A stretch of DNA of 64,000 nucleotides from Rhododendron vialii (taxonomy: Eukaryota > Streptophyta > Magnoliopsida > Ericales > Ericaceae): assembly GCF_030253575.1 (NCBI RefSeq), contig NC_080559.1, positions 33,475,501-33,539,500 on the forward strand. Direction: 5' to 3'. Both the position numbers and the translations under genes were made by a program. A model generated the notes under the pieces. The model made no database searches and was not told the DNA's origin. It saw only the letters and a program-made list of their open reading frames with translations. Positions 11,656 to 21,500 of the stretch are shown here, piece after piece. Positions within the stretch are counted from its first letter, which is position 1, and each line of letters starts with the position of its first letter.

Positions 11656-12093
11656 TCACTTGTGCGCCTTTCCTCTGAGCTTAACACCGAGGACCCTCTC
11701 CATCTTCCCCAGCACAGCCTGATTCGGCACCGCCTTCCCGTTCTCGTACTCCTGCACCACCCGCGGCAGCTCGTTGATCTGCTTCGCCAGCTCGGCCTGG
11801 CTCATCTTCTTCTCGATCCTCGCCTTCTGGATCGCCTGCCGCACCTCCAGCCCCACCCTGTCCAGCGCCGCCGGCTCCGCCGCTTCGTCCAGCTTCCGCA
11901 CGTTCACGGCCGTCGCCGGCGGCTTCTTGTTCGCCCCGGCGTCGAACTTCTTCACGGTCTGGACCTGGGCGCCCGACCGGAGAGCCTGGTTCACGACCTT
12001 CGGGTCGCGCAAGTCGTGGGTCTTAGGCTTGGACTTGTGGATCACCACGGGTTCCCAGTCCTGGGTCACGGTTCCTGAAAATCGGCTAGGCAT
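11656..12093 (-). CDS. MBF1C: Multiprotein bridging factor 1c-like transcriptional coactivator
   Basis: MBF1 bridges transcription factors and TBP. The plant MBF1c branch is heat- and stress-induced and acts in thermotolerance in the nucleus. The intronless frame gives 145 aa; Arabidopsis MBF1c is about 148 aa. The start is the ATG at 12093 (MPSRFSG), because family members begin MPSR and the 13 codons upstream are not conserved. The N-terminal MBF1 domain has TQDWEPVVIHKSK, DLRDPK and VQTVKKFDAG. A C-terminal Cro/C1-type helix-turn-helix has KKMSQAELAKQI and VQEYENGKAVPNQ, and the protein ends in LRGKAHK. Lack of introns fits MBF1c rather than MBF1a/b. The third codon positions are strikingly GC-rich compared with neighbouring genes. 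Confidence 0.93.
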   Translation of the reverse strand: MPSRFSGTVTQDWEPVVIHKSKPKTHDLRDPKVVNQALRSGAQVQTVKKFDAGANKKPPATAVNVRKLDEAAEPAALDRVGLEVRQAIQKARIEKKMSQAELAKQINELPRVVQEYENGKAVPNQAVLGKMERVLGVKLRGKAHK

Positions 12094-12200
12094 ATCGTCG
12101 GAAACGAAGATTGATTCGTTAATTGATATCAATGATATCTACGTAAAATTGGAGAGAGAATGTATCGATTGATTTGTAAACAGAGGCTGTGGGAGGGGAA

Positions 12201-12210
12201 ATTATATATA
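12201..12210 (-). promoter_or_regulatory. TATA box of the MBF1c-like gene
   Basis: The plus-strand sequence ATTATATATA reads TATATATAAT on the minus strand, about 110 bp upstream of the ATG at 12093. This implies a leader of roughly 75 nt. Two heat-shock-element-like boxes lie directly upstream. Confidence 0.65.
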
Positions 12211-12227
12211 GGACACAAGGGGGTCTG

Positions 12228-12235
12228 GAAAGTTC
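12228..12235 (-). promoter_or_regulatory. Heat shock element (proximal)
   Basis: GAAAGTTC is a perfect GAAnnTTC pair with partial flanking units on both sides. It is 18 bp upstream of the TATA box. The position and the known heat induction of MBF1c through HSFA1-type factors make it a credible HSF binding site. Confidence 0.6.
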
Positions 12236-12278
12236 TTGGCGTTTTGTATTCAGATGGATAGAATTGGTTGTTTCTCTG

Positions 12279-12286
12279 GAACGTTC
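12279..12286 (-). promoter_or_regulatory. Heat shock element (distal)
   Basis: GAACGTTC is a perfect GAAnnTTC pair, extended by two-of-three matches at the next unit on each side (CTC before, GAG after). It lies about 70 bp upstream of the TATA box and 51 bp (about five helical turns) from the proximal element. Confidence 0.65.
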
Positions 12287-12405
12287 TTGAGGATGGATTG
12301 ACGTGGCGTTTTTTGATATCGGGTGGGATGCTGATTTGTTCAACCACGTTGAAATTGACAGCCTTGGCCCCCAAGTATTCTTCCCTATCCTTTTTTTCCC
12401 CAGAA

Positions 12406-12790
12406 ATCCTACGAGGACCGACCAAAACCCACTGAAATTGTACCGACGGCCACCGCCGGGCCGTCTCCGGCCACCGGACGGCCGATCCAAGCCGTCCAAT
12501 AATTCTAAAAAAAAAACTGAGGGGGTCGATGCGGGAATCAACGGCATCCGATGTGTGTATGGTGGTTGGATCAAGCACCCATTTTTTCGTATACATATGT
12601 ATAAGAAAAAGTTGGGTGCTTGATCCAACCACCATACACACATCGGATTCCATTGATTCCCACGCAAACCCCCTCGGATTTTTTTTTTAGAATTTTTGGA
12701 CGGCTCGGATCGGCCGTTTGGTGGCCAGAGACGGCCCGGCAGTGGCCGTCGGTACGATTTTGGTGGGTTTTAATCGGTACGACTAGCAAT
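12406..12790. mobile_element. Foldback element, family A copy 1
   Basis: An almost complete hairpin of about 385 bp with arms of about 190 bp, centred near 12598 on an ATACATATGTAT palindrome. Both arms carry GTACCGACGGCCA, GGGCCGTC, an A-rich run, ATCAACGGCATCCGATGTG or its match, and GGTGGTTGGATCAAGCACCC. No transposase is encoded. A diverged second copy with the same blocks lies at 57474-57836. This copy begins about 190 bp upstream of the MBF1c-like TATA box. Overlapping frames on both strands here are by-products of the inverted repeat. Confidence 0.88.
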
Positions 12791-12879
12791 ACTCCTCTTT
12801 TTTTCCATCTCGTTTGTGGGCGGCTGTTGCCCCCATAGATTCGATTCGATTCTCACCATCAACGAATTTCAAAACTGTC

Positions 12880-13053
12880 GGCCCCGTTCGTTTAAGAATT
12901 TTGGATTCTAATCATTATCATATTTTTCTCCAATCATTACTATCATCTTTCTCTTTATCTCTCTCCATTCATTACTCATATTTTCAATCATTACTCTATT
13001 TATTTTTACATTCATTATCTATAAATCCAAATTCAAAATCCCAAAACGAACAG
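12880..13053. mobile_element. hAT-like MITE (GGCCCCGTTCG end)
   Basis: The 5' end GGCCCCGTTCGTTT is partly mirrored by the 3' end CCAAAACGAACAG. The ends continue as a weak inverted repeat (AATTTTGGATT against AAATCCAAATT). The interior is made of CATTACT-rich AT sequence. Ends of this type are common in plant hAT-derived MITEs. Confidence 0.5.
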
Positions 13054-13070
13054 ATGGTCCCAAAGATTTA

Positions 13071-13199
13071 GGCCCCGTTCAATTAAGATTCTTATTTTTT
13101 AAGTATTTATTTTTTGTTTTACGAGATATGTCATTTTCTCACAATATATTACCTTTAATTCAATAAATAAGTATTTATTTAAAAAATAGTGGAACGAGA
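13071..13199. mobile_element. Small hAT-like MITE
   Basis: It begins GGCCCCGTTC and ends GTGGAACGAG, with inverted AATAAGTATTTATTT-type arms. The core GAGATATGTCATTTTCTCAC is shared with the element at 10073-10170. It starts 18 bp after the end of the MITE at 12880-13053. Confidence 0.5.
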
Positions 13200-13545
13200 G
13201 TATTTGGTTAGCATTTTGTCTCACCTTTAATCTCAGACCAAACAAAAGAAGATAAAGTTTTTATGATATGGTTCTGTTTCTTATTCCAAATTCATTATTT
13301 TTATGAATTACGAAGAGTTTTTCCGTATGGGATATAATTGAACTTTTTAGGTGATAGTGATATACAATTCGAGCTTTTTAAGATTTTTTTCATACCAAAT
13401 TGCAGTGTTATGATGGACCATTTCAAAATACTATCCACTGAAGTAGGATCTCTTTGAATGTGAAGAGTAATTTAAAGGGGTTTGAAGGGCAATTTAAAGG
13501 GTATTTTCTTCTTTTAAGTGAAAAACGAATAGAGAAAAAAAAGAT

Positions 13546-14618
13546 ACTTTAAAGGGGAAATTACATATCAATGGAGAAAGGAGTAAATAATGCCCAAGTG
13601 ATGGAGAGGTTTTTTCAAAATTTCATAAATATGGAACGGAGGAAAAATAATTTCCCATACATGAAACGGAGGAAAAATAATTCCCCATACATGGAGTTCG
13701 AATCTGGATATCCTAAGTTGCCATTTCCATGAAGGGACAACTTAGGTTCATAGAAGGGACCTAAGTCTATGAACCTAAATCTATCCGCTTCTACATAAAT
13801 CTATAAACCTAAGTCGTCCCTTCTATGAACTTCTTAAATATTCAATTTTTTGAGCATTTCTTCAATCTCCTTATCATTTCTATTATTTTCTGAGAAATTT
13901 GAGATCTGGGTTACTTGTAGATTTGAGTTTTTAAAGTATTTTGAGATTAGTGTATTTTGGCTAATTTTTTAGAAAGAGAAATGATAGAGAAAATAAGATA
14001 TATGTTTTCTAGCATCCACTTTATACTTTTGCTTTTAGATTTTAGAAATTGCCACTTAAAATTTCTTGTTTGGTTTTACTTGAAAATGTGAAGAAGTTAT
14101 GCTACTAGCTAATAAAGGGGCAATTTAAGTTCATAAAAAGGGCAACTTAGGTGCATAGAAGGGGCAACTTAAATTCAAACTCAGATTTGACTACAAACCG
14201 ACTTCTTGTTTTGGGAATTTTTTTCCTCCGTTTCATGCATAGAGAATTTCAGTTGGTCCATTTCATGCAAATCTACAAGTAACCCAGATTCCAAATTTCT
14301 CAAAAAATAATAGAAATGGTAAGGAGATTGAAGAAATACTCAAGAAATTGAATACCCAGGAAATTCATAGAAGGAGCGACTTAGTTTCATAGAAAGGGCA
14401 ACTTAGGTACATAGAAGGAGCAACTTAAATTCATGGAAATGGCAACTTAGGATATCCAGATTCGGACTCCATGTATGGGGAATTATTTTTCCTCCGTTTC
14501 ATGTATGGGGAATTATTTTTCCTCCGTTCCATATTTATGGAATTTTGAAAAAACCTTTCCATCACTTGGGCATTATTTACCCCTTTCTCCACTAATATGT
14601 AATTTCCCCTACTTTAAA
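13546..14618. mobile_element. Long-armed foldback element, 1.07 kb
   Basis: The left half is mirrored by the right half. ACTTTAAAGGGG, TAATGCCCAAGTGATGGA, GAACGGAGGAAAAATAA, CATACATGGAGT, GGATATCCTAAGTTGCC and GGGTTACTTGTAGATTTG on the left all recur in reverse complement on the right. For example, ATCACTTGGGCATTA is at about 14563 and CAAGTAACCCAGATT near 14276. Arms are about 380 bp, with internal GGCAACTTA sub-repeats and a central spacer of about 300 bp. No coding region is seen. It lies about 1 kb upstream of the MSH7 start. A transcript across it would form a long hairpin. Confidence 0.85.
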
Positions 14619-14950
14619 ATGTATAATTAATCACGTGATTAGGCGTGTATACATGGGTTTATTATTTTATTTTGTAAACCAACAAATAGTGAAATTATGA
14701 AAACAACACTGATTTTCATATTGTTTTCGTTGTTATCTATTCTTTTTGTTTTGTGGAATTTTTGGTTACAATTCCTATACTTTAAGCTTTGAGTAAGTGA
14801 CAATAACACTCATTGAGAACGTTGTTAACAACAGAGTCGAAAAGTCTAAAATCTTATTCTATTACCCTTACACCAGCTCATTTCGCGTACCTTCTCTCTC
14901 ATTCATATAATCTTTCAATGACAACCAAAGGCACTGCGTCAATCTTCTGT

Positions 14951-15246
14951 ATTGAATTACATTTGACCGCATCGAATTGCGCTTGGCCACTACGAATTGT
15001 ACTTGGCCGCTACAAATTACACTTGTCTGCTATGAATTACTCTTGGCCGCATCGAATTGCACTTGGCATCTACGAATTGCATTTAACCACATCGAATTGC
15101 ACTTGGCGGCTACTAATTGCAATTGGCCGCATCAAATTGCACTTGACATCTACGAAATGCACTTGGCCGCTACGAATTACTCTTAACTGCATCGAATTGC
15201 ACTTGGCCTCATCAAATGGCTCTTGGCCTCATCGTATTGCATTTGG
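14951..15246. repeat. 20-bp minisatellite, about 15 units
   Basis: Tandem 20-bp units close to ATCGAATTGCACTTGGCCGC run for about 296 bp without a break in period. Units alternate between ATCG- and TACG- starts and diverge by a few bases each. The period is not a multiple of three, so the frame across it (14813-15289) is a by-product of repetition. It ends about 350 bp before the MSH7 start codon. Confidence 0.93.
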
Positions 15247-15504
15247 AAGAAGAGCTACAAGAAGCTTATCACAGGGGTGTAAGTGTTAAAAAAAAGTTCA
15301 GTGGGGTGTTTCTGACACTCGCTCAGAGTAGAGGGGTGTAAAAGTCTATTTCCCCTTTTATTTTCCTGAAATTCGGAAAACCTTTTGCGAGACCCGAAAC
15401 CCAACCCGGTTCGAGGCTCTTTTTTTTTTTTTTTTTTTGGGTCAAGCGGAAATTCGGTTCGAGGCTTTTCGTCTCTGCGGGAACCATAGAAAACCCAAAA
15501 TATG

Positions 15505-15512
15505 GCGCCAAA
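15505..15512 (-). promoter_or_regulatory. E2F-type site in the MSH7 promoter
   Basis: GCGCCAAA on the plus strand reads TTTGGCGC on the minus strand, an exact match to the plant E2F consensus TTTSSCGC. It is 82 bp upstream of the MSH7 ATG. A CT tract (about 15523-15541) lies between the two. S-phase control would fit a replication-linked repair gene; function is inferred from the motif only. Confidence 0.55.
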
Positions 15513-15593
15513 ATCCAATTGACTGCTCTCTCTCTCTCTCCATAAAAGCTGAGCTCTCTATCTCCCTTCTCTCTTTTATGCGACGATCGAACA

Positions 15594-18500
15594 ATGCAGC
15601 GCCAGAAGTCGATACTCTCCTTCCTCCAAAGACCCTCGCCTGAAAACCAGAAACCCAGCCAAAACACCCTCGACGGTCACCGCCTCCCTCCTCAGTTTCC
15701 GCCCAAGCAACCAAACCAAAACGCCGTCGTACCCAATCAACCTCCCGTAGCGTCAACTTTCGGCTCCTCCATCGAAATAGACACTCCGCCGGAGAAGGTG
15801 CCGCGTCGGATTTTTCCGGCGGGATTCGCCGGAGATGACGGAGGCGGGACGAGTTCTACGGTCTCGAGCATTATGCACAAGTTCGTGAAGGTTAAGGATA
15901 CAGAGAAATGTGTTGATAGGTACGGGTTTTGAATTGATAGAGTATTTAACTATTTATCGGTCTCTGCTTAGGGTTTGGTTACTGCTTTCATATTGAAGAG
16001 TTAGTGACTGAACGGTAACTTATTATTCGTCGACTATGTTCTAGTTCAGAGCAGTACGAATTTGATTTACTTATCAATTATTATTGTCATTGGTATACAA
16101 GAAAGTTAACTGCATTACATGTTCCTTTTCATGAACTAAACTAACAATAATACGCTCCTAAGGTCTCATGTCCAAAATCTCTTTTGGGCCAGTTCATACA
16201 GAGCTTTGCGCTCATGCTAGTGGGCGGTGAGATTGGTCCCCATGATTAGTCGAGGTTCGCGTAAGCTGCCTCGACACTTGGTTATTTAAAAAAAAAACTA
16301 AGAATAATACAGACCTAAGTCTCATATTCAAATCCACCCAAGTGTTGTAAACTCTTTTGGGCTAGTACATACGGGGTTTTACTCCGGCTTTAATTGGACC
16401 CTCCGCTAGTGGGAGGCGGGATTGATCCCCCGGATTACTAGTCGAGGTGCACGTAAGCAGGCCCAGACACCTGAGTTATTAGAAAAAGAAAAAAAACAAA
16501 ACAATAATACTGATTCGATTTGTTTCCATTTCATCGTGTGCAAGTAATTATAATTGAGGTGGTGAGATTCAATTCCAGGAATAAATTTTGAATTGATTGT
16601 TAGATTGTGTTTTAGTACTTTTAAGGTAGACATAGTTGTATGGTTATTATTAAGTCTCATTTGAATGGTTATTGTTATTTCTTTTGGAATATAGGAAACT
16701 TTCGTGCTGTTGTGTACTTGGGGTGTTTGGCATTTAGCCCGTGTGAGCATGTGCTATTTTTCTAGAGGAAAACCCCATTAGACTATGTTGATATATTAAT
16801 TCTCCTTGAATTCCTCATTTGTGACTATGTTATCTTTGAGCTATAATCTGTCAATCTAGCTAAATGCAAATGCAAACAAAAACACTTAATTCCAGCCTTT
16901 TTCCCATGCGTGTCACTTCTTCTTTACCTCATGTGCTTGTGTTGTTTACCCTTGATTATATTTATGTTGGCATCTTACAACATTTGTATGCTACTTTTAG
17001 GAACCAAGCATGTGGCGGTTCCTCCAAAGCCTGCTCAATTTATAGTAAATCAAGTAGCCTGGAAGCATTGCCTAATGAACATGCAGCTTTTGAACATCCT
17101 TTGAAGGGAAATGTTCTCAATGCCATTCGACAAGATCGCCCAGGGGATAAGGGGTGTCCCTTGCTTATAGAAACAAACGATGACGATATTTTTGGGCCAG
17201 AAACACCGGGTACTCGTCCGCTTGTTCCGCGGTCGAAGCGAATTCAAGAGGACTGCTCCAACTTTGGGGATAGGAGTGATTGCTCATTGTTGGACTCTAG
17301 CAAACGGATGAAGCTACTTCAAGATTCAAAGGCTGGAAACAAAAACCGCGAAGAGCTATCTGAAGTGACTAGTAAGTTTGAATGGCTCGATCCTTCTCAG
17401 ATCAGGGATGCTAATGGAAGGAGGCCCGGCAATGCGCTATATGACAAGAGGACATTGTATATACCTCCCAATGTGTTGAATAAAATGTCAGCATCACAAA
17501 AGCAATATTGGAATGCCAAATCTCATTATATGGACATTGTGCTTTTCTTCAAAGTGGTCAGTTATGAAGCTCCCATATCATCTCTCATTTGTTCTTTTTG
17601 AGTTTAGGTTGTCATATTTTCTGTCCACGTGATACGATGCACTAATAGCTAGCTCGATAAAGTCAAATGGTTATAGTTACACGATCAAGGCAAGTTATCA
17701 ATACTATTACGGGCACTATTACTTCTATGCATGTATCTATGAAATTTTGAATGGACAAGATTGTTTCTTACCCTCTTGTTTATTTGTCGAGACTACACTC
17801 AGCTAACTCTACAGCTATGCATGTCATACAGGGAAAATTCTACGAGCTGTATGAACTTGATGCCGAAATTGGTCATAAGGAGCTTGACTGGAAAATGACA
17901 TTCAGTGGTGTGGGAAAATGTCGACAGGTATTTTCTTCTGGCACTGAGTTTCTAGTTCTTCTCTTGATCAGCTCATAATGAGGTTTTTTGTAGATGTTGA
18001 AATTATTTCTACCCATTGACATGTTCCTTTGGCCAGGTTGGCATCTCTGAGAGTGGGATTGATGATGCCGTTCAGAAGCTGATTGCTCGTGGGTGAGGAA
18101 ATGTTTTATTTTTATTATTTGGGCACAATATTCCAATCTGCGTGACTGCTGAATGTATCTTAGGCCTAGATCTTACCCTCTAAATGGGTCCAAATGTTCC
18201 ATTCTTAAAGCAGAATGAGTTGTGGAAAGGTAAGGATGCCTTACACCTTTTGTTGTGAATATTGGCCCCAGATAGAGCATGCAGTCATTAGTCAATGACT
18301 CAATATCGATGCGTGTTAGGCCAGTCATTTACACATTACTCCTGTTTGGCTTTATAGTATCGAGGTATTTTAGCCTCTTTTGCCATATCTTCTTTCTGAA
18401 GGTATAAGGTTGGACGGATGGAGCAGTTGGAAACGTCTGAACAAGCAAAAGCCAGAGGTTCCACTGCTGTAAGTTTTCCTCTGACCGTTGAAATGGCCAA

Positions 18501-21500
18501 GTTATTTCACATACTGACAATTTTGTCTTTCTCTGTGTCATCTTTGACAAATAAAAATCTTTTTGATCTTTTCGTTCTTTTCATTTCCACCTACGGCAGT
18601 TCTCACAAGGTGTAGCCCCCTGCTGTTAGCCAAGGAATTCTGTAAGGTTTAATGCGTTTGGGTGGAAACTATTTCAGAGGCCTAAGTTTCAATAATGCAT
18701 GATACTGTCACCCCAATCTTCCAGGCCATAGCCAGTCTATGACTCATGCACCTAAAGTCAACAAGGTATCAAATAAACCCAATGTGCATTGAAAACCTTC
18801 CATCCATAGGTGGTGTCAAGGCTTTTATTTAGCCATTTAGAAATCCAAACCAAGGAGATGGATGGAAGACTTTTGAAAGTTCTTATGTTAGCTTTTACTT
18901 TTTATTCATCTTACTTTTGTCATCAATCATGGCTCTCTTTTTAGTTGTTGAGAGGGACGGCTGAAGTAATCTACATGATTCTGTCTGCTGCTCCTAAAAT
19001 ATAATACTGGATTCATGACGTGTAGTTTTTTTTTTTTGATCAGCAATTCATGATGTGTAGTTGGCCGAACACTCTAATCCTTCTCATATACCCCTTCAGG
19101 GGTTTTCCACTCATATCTGGTTTCTTGTAGTAGAAGCTAGTGTATACAAAGCTTATTCATATTTTTCAACCTGCTGTAATATCAAATAGACAATATTTGT
19201 GTGTACCTACGTCAAATGGACTTAGTTCACGATCTTGGAGTCTTCTGGAATGTAATTGCTTCCTTCTTTTGTATTTCTAAGTTCACAGCTCCCGGTACTG
19301 TGCTAAAACTAGTAAGTATAATAAATCTAGATTCAGCCACTTAGGTATTTACTTTTGTTACTTCGTATATTTTGGCAACTTTTGGTCATGTCTCATTCTC
19401 AGATTGTACAACTAGTGTCTCATTGACAGATGGTTCCAAGATGTTGCCAATTGAAGATTTGATATCACATGAAGTAAGGAAACTGTTATGACTGTTATGA
19501 TCTGTAATTTTGGTTTTCAGGTGATCCAAAGAAAACTTGTTCAAGTGGTCACACCATCAACCACAATGGATGGTAACATGGGGCCTGATTCTGTTCATCT
19601 TCTCTCTGTAAAAGAGGTTGGCATTGTTCTTTTATGATTAACCATACAAATGCAGGATGTTAATGTTTTGATTGGTTTGTTGACTTTGAATTTGTTGGTT
19701 GCTTCTGTCTATTTTTTCTTTTCTTTCCTTGTTCTATCTATGTTTCATCAATATTGATTTTTTTGTGTGTGTGGTGGTTTTGTTTTGACATTTGTATCCA
19801 GGGTAACTGCGAACTGAGGAATGGCTCAACTGTATATGGATTTGCTTTTGTGGACTCAGCTGCTTTAAAATTTTGGGTCGGTTCCATTAGTGATGATGCC
19901 TCCTGTGCCACTTTGGGGGCCTTGTTGATGCAAGTATGTTTTGTTCTACTTAATGTTTTGAATGATTTATGTACCTGCAATCTACGAAAATAGGCATTAT
20001 ACTATTATCCGGTCATTTGTTTTGATAATAGGTTTCGCCTAAGGAAGTTATATATGAAATTCGAGGTAACTTATTTACTTGAATTTCAAATTATGGATTC
20101 TGATATTGACCCAGAGCTTTTCTCAAGACTGCTATTTCTCAAATATGTTCCAGGGATGTCCAAGGAAGCTCAAAAAGCTCTCAAAAAATACACATCAACA
20201 GGTGAGTGGATGATTACAGTTAAAACTTTTAGTTAGAATTTCCTGAAAATCATATCTTGTTCTTTTATCAACATATATTGGTGCTCTTTCGCATAGAAGC
20301 AGACTAACATAGAAAAAATGGCAGATAGAATACTCACAACTTAGAAGGTTTCATGCGACTTAAGAGTGGAGAAATATGATTTTAACCACAATCGGCTTTA
20401 AGCCATAGTTTGCTATTACCATGAAGAGTTGGTCTCTTGTTTATTCAGTGTATTTGCGTTCTTGAGGTTAGTTGTTCTAGGAAATGACTGTCTCTCTCAT
20501 GTCAGCCATAGTTCATTAGGAAGAACTTCAATTACAAAGTGTTTGGACTTCCATTAATGTAGAAGACAAGGTTCAAAATTTTCAAGACAAAGGGATTAGT
20601 TTTGAAGTTCCGTCTATATCGCAGGATCATCACTACTGACTCCAGTACAACCAGCCATTGATATGGGCAATGGCTCTGATGTCAGAAATGTGATTCAGCT
20701 GAAGGGATACTTCAAAGGTTCTGGTAACAAATGGGATCAAGCTCTGGAAGGTGTTATGCACCATGATCTTGCTTTGTGTGCTCTTGGTGGCCTTATTAGT
20801 CATCTATCAAGGTTGATGGTAAGCTTTCCCATGTGGCATATCTCAACATTGGGAGCATTAAATATCTTCCGTAGTTTTGTGACTGGCACCTTCCGATTGT
20901 TTGGCAGTTAGATGACGTTTTGCGTAACGGAGATATTCTACCATACCAAGTCTATAAAGGTTGCCTCAGAATGGATGGGCAGACACTGGTTAATCTTGAA
21001 ATTTTTAGTAATAATGCTGATGGTGGTCCATCAGGCAAGTTTTCACAACTAACCTTCAAGTGTTGCTACTTGTTTTGAAGACCAATTGCCTTCTCTATTA
21101 CAACATTTTGATTTCCTTAGTTATGTTACTTCAAGTTTCTCTTATTTGAGTTTCAGGTACACTGTACAGTTATCTTAATAACTGTATAACTGCATCTGGT
21201 AAGCGTCTTCTGAAAAACTGGATCTGCCATCCTCTGAAAGATGTAGAGGAAATTAATTGTAGGCTTAATGTGGTTGAAGAACTAATGACTCATCCCGAGG
21301 TTGTGTTACTTATCGCTCAATATCTTCGCAAGCTCCCAGACTTGGAAAGGTTGCTTGGACGAGTTAAGGCTAGCTTTCAGTCATCTGCTACACTCGTTCT
21401 GCCATTAATTGGCATAAAAGTTTTGAAGCAGCGAGTAAGTCTTTTCTACCTCTTAACATAAGCAATGCGGCCTTTGTTCACTCTGAATAGGTTTTGAAAT

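Noticed and set aside
11662-12172. Plus-strand frames over the MBF1c-like gene
   Set aside because: Shadow frames caused by GC-rich third positions. The minus strand encodes a clear MBF1 protein.
12119-12667. Overlapping frames of 170-180 codons on both strands upstream of MBF1c
   Set aside because: They run through a foldback transposon whose inverted arms create mirrored frames. No protein resemblance.
14813-15289. Repeat protein frame with ELHLTTSNCTW-type units
   Set aside because: Produced by the 20-bp minisatellite. The period is not a multiple of three, several frames are open, and no promoter or relative is apparent.
15323-15756. Minus-strand frames over the MSH7 promoter and exon 1
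   Set aside because: They overlap the well-supported MSH7 exon 1 antisense and include the poly-T tract as a lysine run.
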